Positions 34,497 through 42,639 of a stretch of 64,000 nucleotides of DNA are shown here, one piece after another. The DNA is taken from NCBI GenBank assembly GCA_963816725.1, contig CAWFMC010000010.1:62001-126000 (forward strand), read 5' to 3'. The position numbers and the translations under genes are program-made. The notes beneath the pieces were generated by a model. It searched no databases and was not told the origin of the DNA. It saw only the letters and a program-made list of their open reading frames with translations. Positions within the stretch are counted from its first letter, which is position 1. Each line of letters begins with the position of its first letter. Source of the DNA: CAVSUB01 sp963816725. Its GTDB lineage: Bacteria; Acidobacteriota; Vicinamibacteria; Vicinamibacterales; 2-12-FULL-66-21.

Positions 34497-34785
34497 GTCT
34501 TGGGTGGTTCTAAAGGTTCGTAAGGTTCGAAGGTTCGACAGGTGCGCGTTCGCTGGTTCACAGGTTCGCTGTTCCTCGCCAGACGTCGATTGCACCTGGC
34601 AGCGTAGCACCTTGTGAACACGCACCGCCGAACCCGTCGAACCTATCGAACCTATCGAACCGTCGAACCTTCGAACCTGTCGAACCTTCGCACCCAACCT
34701 GCCGAACCCCATCGAACCCGTAGAACGCGCACCTGTCGAACCTTTCGAACCATCGAACCCGTAGAACCTCTCCGACGAGCACTTG
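34497..34785. repeat. GGTTCG/CGAACC word repeat in two complementary halves
   Basis: The left part (34500-34570) is built of GGTTC/AAGGTTCGAAGG words. The right part (about 34625-34780) is built of the complement, CGAACCTATCGAACC, CTTCGAACCTGTC and similar. A spacer (about 34571-34624) separates them. The two halves can pair on RNA from either strand. This 300-base gap between the GH15 stop and the quinone-oxidoreductase start holds no gene. Confidence 0.75.
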
Positions 34786-36579
34786 TTACGCTCTGCGATC
34801 ATGCGCCGGTCCGCGGGCCCGGGTCAGGTTCAGCGCGGTGTTGACCAGCGACACGTGCGAGAACGCTTGCGGATAGTTCCCCAGCAGCCGCTTGCTGGCC
34901 GGGTGGTACTGCTCGGAGAGCAGGCCGACATCGTTGCGCAGTGCCAGCAGCCTGGTGAAGAGGGCGCGCGCTTCGTCCATCCGCCCGGTGATCGCGTAGT
35001 TGTCGCAGAGCCAGTAGGTGCACGGGAGGAACGCGCCCTCGCCCGGCGGCAGCCCGTCCACCTTCGGCGCCGTCGCTGTCCGGTAGCGCATGACGAAGCC
35101 GCCTTCCATCAGCTCGCGCTCGATCGCCGCGGTCGTGCCGGCGACCCGGGGATCGTCGGGCGGCAGAAATCCGACCAGCGGAATGAGTAGCAGGCTGGCG
35201 TCGAGCTCGGTGCCGCCGTAGTACTGGGTGAAGGCGTTGCGTGACGGGCTGAAGCCGTGGGCGCAGACGTCGGCGTGGATCTCGTCCCTCAGCGCTTCCC
35301 AGCGCGCGATCGGCCCGTCGAAGCCGTAGTGCACCGCCATCTTCAGGGCGCGATCGACCGCTACCCAGGTCATCACCTTCGAATGCGTGAAGTGCCGCCG
35401 CGGACCGCGGACCTCCCAGATCCCCTCGTCCGGTTGCTTCCACGCGGTTTCCAGGAAGTCGATCAGCAACCGCTGCAGCGCCCACGCCTCCGTGTCCGGC
35501 TCAACTCCCGCCCGGAGGGCCACGTACAGCGCGTCCATGACTTCGCCGTAGACATCGAGCTGCAGTTGATCGACCGCGGCGTTCCCGATGCGGACCGGCC
35601 GCGACCCCTCGTATCCGGGCAGCCAGTCGAGCGTGAGCTCCGTCAGCCGCCGTTCTCCGCTCGGCCCGTACATCGTCTGCAGATCGGCCGGATCGCCGGC
35701 GACGGCTCGGAGCAGCCACGCCCGCCAGGCGGTCGCCTCGGTCGTGAACCCGCACGACATCAGCGAGTACAGCGTGAACGTCGCGTCTCTGAGCCAGCAG
35801 ATGCGGTAGTCCCAATTGCGGACCCCTCCCAGCTGCTCCGGCAGCGATGTGGTCGCGGCCGCGACAATGCCCCCGGTGGGTTCGAACGTCAGCGCCTTGA
35901 GCACGATCAGCGAACGCAGCACGTCATCCCGCCACTCGCCGTCGTAGGTGCACTGCTGGCACCACTCCTCCCACCACGCGCAGGTTTCCTCGACGGCGGC
36001 GGCGCGTTCCGTGTGCCGGACCACCCCCTCGTGCGACGGGTGCCACACCATCAGGAAGTCCGCCACCTCGCCCGCCTTCACGGTGAACGTGGCGCGTGTA
36101 GTCAGGTCCTCACCGTGCACGGGCACGCTGGACCACAGCGACACGGCGTCCGGCCCGCCGATAGCGCGCCACAGCCCGTCGATCCGGCGCACCCACGGGA
36201 CGATCGATCCGTAATCGAACCTGACGATGAGCTCCATTCGCATTTCGACTTCGCCGCTCACGCCCTCGACCAGGCGGACGAGATCGGGCGTGCGATCGCG
36301 GGGCGGCATGCAGTCGACCAGGCGCACGGTGCCGGACACCGTGGTGAGCTCGGTCTCGAGCACCAGCGAGTTGCCGCGGTACGCGCGTCGGCTGGAGATG
36401 ACCGGCTCGACCGGCGCGATCAGCCAGCGGCCGTGGGAGGCGTCACCGAGCAGTGACGCGAAACAGGCAGGCGAGTCGAAACGTGGCAGGCACAGCCAGT
36501 CGATCGATCCGTCGCGCCCGACGAGCGCGGCGGTCTGCGTATCGCCGATGACGGCGTAGTCTTCGAGAGGCAGGCTCAT
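34786..36579 (-). CDS. Glycoside hydrolase family 15 protein (glucoamylase/trehalase-like)
   Basis: 597 residues from ATG 36579 (MSLPLEDYAVIGDTQTAALV). The N-terminal super-beta-sandwich has GRDGSIDWLCLPRFDSPACF, a family hallmark. The (alpha/alpha)6 barrel has GGVRNWDYRICWLRDATFTL (sugar-binding WDYRxxWLRD), LQLDVYGEVMDAL, and GIWEVRGPRRHFTHSKVMTW, which holds the catalytic acid Glu. Ends with CTYWLCDNYA and GNYPQAFSHVSLVNTALNL. Cytoplasmic (no signal). Hydrolyses alpha-glucosides such as trehalose or maltodextrins. No clustered partner. Confidence 0.9.
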   Translation of the reverse strand: MSLPLEDYAVIGDTQTAALVGRDGSIDWLCLPRFDSPACFASLLGDASHGRWLIAPVEPVISSRRAYRGNSLVLETELTTVSGTVRLVDCMPPRDRTPDLVRLVEGVSGEVEMRMELIVRFDYGSIVPWVRRIDGLWRAIGGPDAVSLWSSVPVHGEDLTTRATFTVKAGEVADFLMVWHPSHEGVVRHTERAAAVEETCAWWEEWCQQCTYDGEWRDDVLRSLIVLKALTFEPTGGIVAAATTSLPEQLGGVRNWDYRICWLRDATFTLYSLMSCGFTTEATAWRAWLLRAVAGDPADLQTMYGPSGERRLTELTLDWLPGYEGSRPVRIGNAAVDQLQLDVYGEVMDALYVALRAGVEPDTEAWALQRLLIDFLETAWKQPDEGIWEVRGPRRHFTHSKVMTWVAVDRALKMAVHYGFDGPIARWEALRDEIHADVCAHGFSPSRNAFTQYYGGTELDASLLLIPLVGFLPPDDPRVAGTTAAIERELMEGGFVMRYRTATAPKVDGLPPGEGAFLPCTYWLCDNYAITGRMDEARALFTRLLALRNDVGLLSEQYHPASKRLLGNYPQAFSHVSLVNTALNLTRARGPAHDRRA

Positions 36580-36735
36580 ATGGACCGTGCGCCGCACGTG
36601 GCGCCCGAGAGAACCCCGACCTGGCCAGCGCCGCGGCCAGGTCGGCCGGGTAGGGGAGTGCCATGCCGCAATCATGCCATCGACGCACGCCGATCCGGAT
36701 CGCGCGGTCCGATGCCGTGGTCGTGGTAGCTGCCG

Positions 36736-37251
36736 CTACTGCAGCGGCGTACCGCCGGTCTCGAGTGGCGCCGCGCCGTTCTTCGTGAAGGAGATCGTTC
36801 CGCTCGCAGAGGTCGCGAAGCCGCGCATGCCGGTCGTACCGATCGTCAGCGGGACTGCCTTGGCGTAGAAGCCAGACCGGCTCTTCGTCCCGTTACAGTC
36901 ATCCGTGACATTGGCAGGCGTGCCGACGGTGCTGTCACCGAGCGTCACCGTGTATCCGCTCTTGAGAGAAGGGTCGGTGCTGAGGTCTGGCGAGATGAAC
37001 CCGATTGACGCCCCGGGGCAGGCCGTCGCCAATGTCGCCAGGGCGATCGCGTAGCCGCCGCCGCCCGCCGCCGAGGCGTAGGCCGCTTCGGCGCTGCCGA
37101 TCGCTCGCAACGAGCCGATCGCCGACGCCTCATTGCCCGACATCCGGCCCCGCATCAACCCCGGGATCGCGATCGCTGAGAGGACTCCGATGATCGACAC
37201 CACGACGAGCAACTCGATAAGGGTGAAGCCCTGCTCGGATTGACGGGACAT
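36736..37251 (-). CDS. Type IV pilin-like protein (prepilin)
   Basis: 171 residues from ATG 37251. MSRQSEQGFTLIELLVVVSI is a class III signal: cleavage after the Gly, Phe at +1, Glu at +5. The helix IIGVLSAIAIPGLMRGRM continues the pilin core. The globular part has one probable disulfide (ATACPGAS and TDDCNGTK) and a C-terminal beta sheet. It would need a prepilin peptidase and pilus assembly genes, none of which is in this window. The frame continues open upstream but that part is not protein-like. Confidence 0.9.
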   Translation of the reverse strand: MSRQSEQGFTLIELLVVVSIIGVLSAIAIPGLMRGRMSGNEASAIGSLRAIGSAEAAYASAAGGGGYAIALATLATACPGASIGFISPDLSTDPSLKSGYTVTLGDSTVGTPANVTDDCNGTKSRSGFYAKAVPLTIGTTGMRGFATSASGTISFTKNGAAPLETGGTPLQ

Positions 37252-37452
37252 GCGGGAGACTCCTCGGAACCGGTGACGTGCGCACAAGCTGCACCCGGGT
37301 AGACCTGTGTCGTCAAGACTGCAAGGCAACCCGGCTGCCAGTGAGCGGTTGCGGCTGAAGACCTCTGGTAAGCCGTTCGGTTCCGTGGAGTTAGGCGTGA
37401 GCGCTCCGAACCGGGTCTCGGGGTGGGAGTGACAATTCGTGCACGGGAGCCA

Positions 37453-37481
37453 AAAAGTGTCAGCGGCAACCTGACACTTTT
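37453..37481 (-). terminator. Perfect intrinsic terminator downstream of rtcB
   Basis: An 11-base perfect inverted repeat AAAAGTGTCAG (37453-37463) and CTGACACTTTT (37471-37481), loop of 7. Read in the minus direction, after the RtcB stop at 37496, it ends in TTTTT. It could also terminate plus-strand transcripts (TTTTG). Symmetric A/T flanks make it a two-way terminator; the GTGTCA core also resembles REP-like elements known in acidobacteria. Confidence 0.8.
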
Positions 37482-37495
37482 GTGCGTGGCGGCAA

Positions 37496-38680
37496 TCAGT
37501 CACCCTTCACGTTGACGAATTGCTTGAGTACGAACTTGATCTCGACCAGCTCCCGGGCATGCTCCATCACCTCGTCGATGTCCTTGTACGCCGACGGGAT
37601 CTCGTCGAGCAGCACCTTGGAATGGCGATACTCGATGCCGGCCATCGATCGCTCGAGATCCTTCATGGTGAAGAGGCCGCGCGCCTTGGTGCGGGAGTAG
37701 CGGCGCCCGGCCCCATGCGGGGCCGAGCAGAAGCTCAGAGGGTGGCCCTTGCCGACGACGATGTAGCTGCGTGTGCCCATGGAGCCGGGGATCATCGCCC
37801 AGTTGTCGGGACGCGCTTCGATCGCGCCCTTTCGGGTCACCCACGCGACCTCCCCGAAATGCTCTTCCTGGCGGGTGAAGTTGTGGTGGGAGTTGATCCG
37901 CTGCAGCTCGAGCTCGTGTTCCCGGCCCGCCGCGCCGTATACCGCGCGGCTGACCTCCGCCAGGACGCGGTCCATCATCTCGTTTCGGTTGTGGAGGGCG
38001 AACTGCTGCGCCCAGTGGAGATCACGTAGATACGCGTTGAAGGCCGGATGGTCGTCGGTGACATACGCCAGGTCGCGATCGGGCAGTGTGACTTGACGCG
38101 CGCGGCACAGCTCCTGCGCGACCTTGATGTAGTGGCTTCCAATCCGGTTGCCGACGCCGCGCGATCCAGAATGCAGCGTCAGCCACACCGCGCCGGCCTG
38201 GTCCTCGGCCAACTCGATGAAGTGGTTGCCGCCGCCCAGCGTACCGAGCGCGAGACGCCAGTTGCGGTCGTACTGGTCGGGCGTCGCGCGCGTCTCGGTG
38301 GCGAACTGCTCGAGCGCCGCGACCCGCGTCGCGGCCGATGCCGTCAGCGTACTGTTGTTGCGCCCGGCGCTCATGGGAATGCGCCGCTCGATCCCGGCAC
38401 GGACGGCGGCGGGGTCGCGGATGTCCGCACGGGTCAGCGGCGTGCGGACGGCGATCATGCCGCAACCGATGTCCACGCCGACCGCGGCCGGGATGATCGC
38501 GCCCTGCGTAGCGAGGACGGTCCCCACCGTCGCACCCTTGCCGTAGTGGCAGTCCGGCATGACCGCCACGTGCTTGAACACGAACGGCATCGACGCAGTG
38601 TTGAGGATCTGCTGCTGCGCTTCGGGCTCGATGTTCCGCCACGGCAGGAACACGATCACCTTGTCGCTGACGCGTTCCAT
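37496..38680 (-). CDS. rtcB: RtcB RNA-splicing ligase
   Basis: 394 residues from ATG 38680 (MERVSDKVIVFLPWRNIEPE). Metal-site landmarks: VMPDCHYGKGATVG, GVDIGCGMIAVRTPL (the conserved D-x-G-C-G), LGGGNHFIE, and HSGSRGVG. The active-site His is in FCSAPHGAGRRYSRTKARG. Length fits the short RtcB class. It joins 2',3'-cyclic phosphate or 3'-phosphate RNA ends to 5'-OH ends using GTP, in tRNA repair or stress responses. The small acidic gene at 38707 lies 26 bases upstream in the same direction, so the two may share a transcript. A strong terminator follows. Confidence 0.93.
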   Translation of the reverse strand: MERVSDKVIVFLPWRNIEPEAQQQILNTASMPFVFKHVAVMPDCHYGKGATVGTVLATQGAIIPAAVGVDIGCGMIAVRTPLTRADIRDPAAVRAGIERRIPMSAGRNNSTLTASAATRVAALEQFATETRATPDQYDRNWRLALGTLGGGNHFIELAEDQAGAVWLTLHSGSRGVGNRIGSHYIKVAQELCRARQVTLPDRDLAYVTDDHPAFNAYLRDLHWAQQFALHNRNEMMDRVLAEVSRAVYGAAGREHELELQRINSHHNFTRQEEHFGEVAWVTRKGAIEARPDNWAMIPGSMGTRSYIVVGKGHPLSFCSAPHGAGRRYSRTKARGLFTMKDLERSMAGIEYRHSKVLLDEIPSAYKDIDEVMEHARELVEIKFVLKQFVNVKGD

Positions 38681-38706
38681 CGCGATCGGCTCGCGCGACT
38701 GAACGG

Positions 38707-38892
38707 CTACGCGCCCTGGCCGAAGCCCGGCATCTCGTCGGGGCCTTTGTTGCCCGTGTCCTCGTTCGATCGCTCGTCCTCATAGCCCGAAGCCCGCTCG
38801 CCGTCGCGCGGCGCGGCGGTCCCGGGCTCCTGATTCAGTGGCGCGGGGGACGGCTCCTCAGCCGGCGGGGCAGTGTGGTCGTGGGTTCCCAT
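38707..38892 (-). CDS. Small acidic disordered protein with C-terminal PGFGQGA
   Basis: 61 residues from ATG 38892 (MGTHDHTAPPAEEPSPAPLN), with a strong GGAGG about 6 bases upstream; an in-frame ATG at 38955 is less likely. The chain is low-complexity, proline- and acid-rich (GERASGYEDERSNEDTGNKG) and ends DEMPGFGQGA. It lacks hydrophobic segments. The same C-terminal PGFGQGA is found in the unlinked protein at 59971-60180, encoded with different synonymous codons. It is immediately upstream of rtcB. No known family; the shared tail suggests a sorting, binding or degradation tag. Confidence 0.75.
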   Translation of the reverse strand: MGTHDHTAPPAEEPSPAPLNQEPGTAAPRDGERASGYEDERSNEDTGNKGPDEMPGFGQGA

Positions 38893-38972
38893 CGAGACCT
38901 CCGGGCACCCTTTCAGCAATCGCGATACCGCATGGCGGTACGGCGTGGCCGTCAATAGGAGTCACCGTCGCG

Positions 38973-40379
38973 TCACCGGCCGGCGTTCGCAACCAGCGGT
39001 TCAGGTTGTGGAGGGGTATCAGGCTCGGCGTCGGCTTCCCAGAACTCCCGATCCGCCGAATCGATCTCGCTCAGCCGGCTCCCCTGCAGGATCTTGTCGG
39101 CCATGGTGAGCCCCTGGCCGATCGAGTGGTCCATGTTGTTGTACCAGAAACGGCCACAACGTCCGGCGAGCAGCAGGTTCGAGTACGCGGCGAGCGCTTT
39201 CAGGTTGCGGGTCAGCTCGCCGAGATAGTTCAGCTTGTAGATCGGGTACGTGAACGGCACGCGTTCGATGTGTACCCGTTCGACGTCCTCCGCACGCTCG
39301 ATCGCACGGGTGCGGACCAGGTCGGCGATGATCGGCTCAGTGTAACGTTTCGGATCCTGCCAGCGCTCGTCGCCTTCACGGCAGGTGAGCTCGACGCACA
39401 GCCCGCTCTTCCCGGCAGGGGTCGTGCTGGCGAGGAACGCTTCCGGTGCGGTGACGCGGGAGAAGATCTCGTCGCCGCCGAAGTACGTCCACTGATAATC
39501 GAGCCGGGGCGGCCGGCCGATCTCGAGGTTGTAGAAGATCGTAGACAGGTACTCGAGATCGACACCCTCGATCCCAACGTGCGCATTCAGCGTCGTCACG
39601 GGGGCGGTCCACACGATCTGGTCGCAGGGGACGCGCTCCTGCTCCGTGGTCACCGCGGTCACGCGCGAGCCGTCCGTCTCGACGGAGGTCACCGCCCGGC
39701 CGAGCACGACCCGCCCGCCCATCGACGTGATCGCGTCGGCCAGGACGTCCGAGAACCGGCCAACGCCCTGCGGGGGATACAGGAACATCGTCTCGACCGG
39801 CTTCGGCATGAGGGTGTTCTTGAGCAGGCTCCAGAGGTTGTCCGATGCCGCCCGCTTGTCGATCACCGCGCGGTTCACGCCAGCCCGGGCCCAGTCGCGA
39901 TGCAACTCGGCGGGGGAGTGGAACAAAAACTTCCGCGTGTAGGGATCGAAGAAGATTTCGTACAACGTGCGTCCGTATTTGTTGACGATGTCGGCCTCGA
40001 AGGATTCGCCGGGGAGGCGCTCCTTGAACAGCAGGTCGCGGGCGCCGCGCATCATCAGCATGAGCGGCATCGACATCAGGATGCCCGGGCGCAGCGGCCA
40101 CTCATGAAAGCGCCCGAACATCCGCGCGCCGCTCTTGCGGGGGATCTCGATCGCATCGTTGCCGAGGATGCCGCGGATGAAGTCGGCCACCCGGCGGTTC
40201 TCGGTGTGGAACCGATGCGGGCCGACGTCGAAATGGAAATCGCCGTAGTGGAACGTCCGGGCCAGCCCGCCGACGACCGGGTTCTTCTCGATGACCGTGG
40301 TCCGGAAGCCTTGACGGGCGAGCTGGTAGGCGATGGTGAGGCCGGCAACGCCGGCGCCGACGATGGTGACTGCCTGCAT
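38973..40379 (-). CDS. UDP-galactopyranose mutase/protoporphyrinogen-oxidase-like flavoprotein
   Basis: 468 residues from ATG 40379. The N-terminus TIVGAGVAGLTIAYQLARQG and VVGGLARTFHYGDFHFDVGP define the FAD-binding fold; the FAD clamp and the segment RFHTENRRVADFIRGILG resemble UDP-galactopyranose mutases and related amine-oxidase-fold proteins. Ends with LLLAGRCGRFWYNNMDHSIG, where the last FAD-binding motif is atypical. Cytoplasmic. The membrane gene at 40405 ends 25 bases upstream, so they probably form one operon. Likely role: sugar-ring isomerisation or isoprenoid oxidation in polysaccharide assembly. Confidence 0.82.
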   Translation of the reverse strand: MQAVTIVGAGVAGLTIAYQLARQGFRTTVIEKNPVVGGLARTFHYGDFHFDVGPHRFHTENRRVADFIRGILGNDAIEIPRKSGARMFGRFHEWPLRPGILMSMPLMLMMRGARDLLFKERLPGESFEADIVNKYGRTLYEIFFDPYTRKFLFHSPAELHRDWARAGVNRAVIDKRAASDNLWSLLKNTLMPKPVETMFLYPPQGVGRFSDVLADAITSMGGRVVLGRAVTSVETDGSRVTAVTTEQERVPCDQIVWTAPVTTLNAHVGIEGVDLEYLSTIFYNLEIGRPPRLDYQWTYFGGDEIFSRVTAPEAFLASTTPAGKSGLCVELTCREGDERWQDPKRYTEPIIADLVRTRAIERAEDVERVHIERVPFTYPIYKLNYLGELTRNLKALAAYSNLLLAGRCGRFWYNNMDHSIGQGLTMADKILQGSRLSEIDSADREFWEADAEPDTPPQPEPLVANAGR

Positions 40380-40404
40380 GGATCGGTGTCCTGGCTCCGT
40401 TCGG

Positions 40405-42417
40405 TCAGCGTAGTTGGAACACCGCGGCCTCGCCCTGCTCGAACACCGGCGTGAAGAACCGCGGATCGTTGAATTTGTTGATCGCGTCTGGTCCGAAAGC
40501 GCGCCGCTCGACGGCGTCCACGAACACGTAGTGGACGCGCTGTTCGCGGGCGAGGCGCGCCGCCTCGACCGCGTCGGTGCTGCGATACATCGCGTCAATT
40601 GCCCCTGAGCGCTCGTCGTACTCGGCGACGTGCAGCAGCGAGATCGGCTGGCCCGCGGCCATCCGCCGGCCGGCGAAGGTGGGGACGAGCGTCCAGGTCT
40701 CGCGCCCGCGTGGCCCGATCGACATCTGCACGACGGCCTCGGCACCGGTGTGCTGGCGGATCCAGTCCATGGCCGCCTGGGTGTCTCGCGGTACGGCGAC
40801 CGTCCACCTGAACCCCGGTCCCATCGACTGGTTCTCGACGTCCTGCGCGTTGTAGGCGTCGATGGCCGTGGTCGGGAGTCCGAGCGCGAGCGCCAGGATG
40901 GTGAGAAGCGGCACGAGCGCGCGCCGGCCGCTGGCCTGCAAGCGGGCGAACAGCGCGGCGATCAGCGGCGGCGCCGTGACAAGCAGGATCTGGCCGGCCC
41001 GCCAGCCGACCCAGATCGGCTCGCTCGTCAGCGTGACGAAGTAGAACAACACCAGTGCGACCACCGGGCCTGCGGCCGCGGGCTGCCAGGGGTACACGCC
41101 GCGCGCGGCGATCAGGCCGGCGACGGCGAGCGCGAGGAGGGGACCGGCGGCGAGGGCGATGGTCGCGAGCGGGGCAGCCGCGGCGCGTGGCGAGAGACCG
41201 AAGGCGACGACCCCGGTTGCGCCCTCGAAGGTGCGGTTGAGGAGGCACCAGCAGAGACCGGCGAGCGCGGGCACGACCGCCGTGGCGTACGCCGCGATCG
41301 CCGGCAGCGGCCGCTCACTGCGCACGAACGCCGACCAGAGTGCGGTCAGGCCGTAGAGAACGCAGAAGACGCCGCCGAGGAACGGGCTGAAGATGATCGC
41401 GAGGCCGAGGGGGATGCCGACCACCAGCCCTCCGCCCCACGACACGCGGGGTGCGGGGGAGGCCGGGATGATCAACGCGATCAGGCCCAGGGCGCAGGCA
41501 GCGGCGTGTTGAGGGGTGTACCAGAGCGAACGGGGCAGGCTGTCGATCGTCAGGCTCTGGAAGACCCAAGACGTCATCGCGTCCACGTTGAGGTCGCGGA
41601 CGGCGGTCAGCGGCAGTCCGGATCGCGCCAGCCGGAGGAGCGCGAAGAGGCCTTCGGCGCTGGCGGCGAGCACGGTCAGCACGACTGAGAGCGCCGCCGG
41701 GCCGGCCCGCGGGATCACGCACCAGGAGTAGAGGTGGATCGCGGCGACGAACAGCAGTCCCGCACCGAGCGCGTTCAGCAGCAGGCACGCGGCCAGCGCA
41801 TGCTCGGCGTGCACCAGCCGCGCGATCATCGCCGGCGGCACGAAGTAGGCCCAGTAATAGTTCAGCGCGCGTCGTTCCAGGTACGGGTTGCGGATCGGCG
41901 GGTCCGCTTTGACCAGCTCCGCGGAGAGGGCGACGTGCCACAGGAAGTCGGCGGTGAAGTAGGCGCGGTACCGGCGCCTGCCCTCCTCGTCCGGATCGCC
42001 GATACGCGAGAACGGCCCCGCGAGGAGGAGCGGGACCATGAGCAGCGAGCAGATCAGCGCGACCGAGTCAGCCCGGTGCCAGGCCGGGAGGTGGACCAGC
42101 ACGCGGCTCGTCCTCAGAAGCGGGATGGTTGTCGCCGTGAGCAGCGCCCACGCCCCGGGAATCCAGCCGCGGGCGATGAGGCCGAGGTCGGCCGGAAGCC
42201 ACAGCACCAGGGCGCTGAGCGCGTAGCCGATCAGTGCACCGCCAATCCAGCCCGCCGCATGGCTGCGGCCGAACAACAGGAAGCCGATCGGCAGGCCGGG
42301 CACGAGCAGAAGCGTGTACAGGCCGAGATAGCCCAGGCCGGCCGGCCCGTCGCCCAGTACCCATGCCAGTGCCGCCACCGCCAGGCTAAGCGCCAGGACG
42401 GCACTACGCAGCGCCAT
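40405..42417 (-). CDS. Large polytopic membrane protein, GT-C/DUF2298-like
   Basis: 670 residues with about 15 hydrophobic segments. FGRSHAAGWIGGALIGYALS and a luminal stretch with DPDEEGRRRYRAYFTADFLW, then NPYLERRALNYYWAYFVPPA, are similar to the YYY/DUF2298 or other GT-C proteins, where NYY follows the first luminal loop. The long C-terminal soluble part after TM segments ends DAMYRSTDAVEAARLAREQR and DAINKFNDPRFFTPVF. It looks like a lipid-linked-sugar glycosyltransferase, but no catalytic acidic pair is certain. Operon with the flavoprotein 25 bases downstream. Confidence 0.72.
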   Translation of the reverse strand: MALRSAVLALSLAVAALAWVLGDGPAGLGYLGLYTLLLVPGLPIGFLLFGRSHAAGWIGGALIGYALSALVLWLPADLGLIARGWIPGAWALLTATTIPLLRTSRVLVHLPAWHRADSVALICSLLMVPLLLAGPFSRIGDPDEEGRRRYRAYFTADFLWHVALSAELVKADPPIRNPYLERRALNYYWAYFVPPAMIARLVHAEHALAACLLLNALGAGLLFVAAIHLYSWCVIPRAGPAALSVVLTVLAASAEGLFALLRLARSGLPLTAVRDLNVDAMTSWVFQSLTIDSLPRSLWYTPQHAAACALGLIALIIPASPAPRVSWGGGLVVGIPLGLAIIFSPFLGGVFCVLYGLTALWSAFVRSERPLPAIAAYATAVVPALAGLCWCLLNRTFEGATGVVAFGLSPRAAAAPLATIALAAGPLLALAVAGLIAARGVYPWQPAAAGPVVALVLFYFVTLTSEPIWVGWRAGQILLVTAPPLIAALFARLQASGRRALVPLLTILALALGLPTTAIDAYNAQDVENQSMGPGFRWTVAVPRDTQAAMDWIRQHTGAEAVVQMSIGPRGRETWTLVPTFAGRRMAAGQPISLLHVAEYDERSGAIDAMYRSTDAVEAARLAREQRVHYVFVDAVERRAFGPDAINKFNDPRFFTPVFEQGEAAVFQLR

Positions 42418-42639
42418 ACGCCTCGCGCTGTCGATCGGCGCGCAACAGATGAGTGAACGCGAACCGGATTACCGGCACGCGGGCACGATCGAAAGGACCG
42501 GCCTGCAGCGGCCGGGCAGGAACAGACGTACGGGGCAAGGTATCGAATGTACGCAATTCGCGCGGCAGGTCGCAAGGCGAATCGGCCAGCGCGAGGGGCC
42601 CGAGGTCTCCCGCGGGAGTTATCATGCGGAGAGGTGCAT

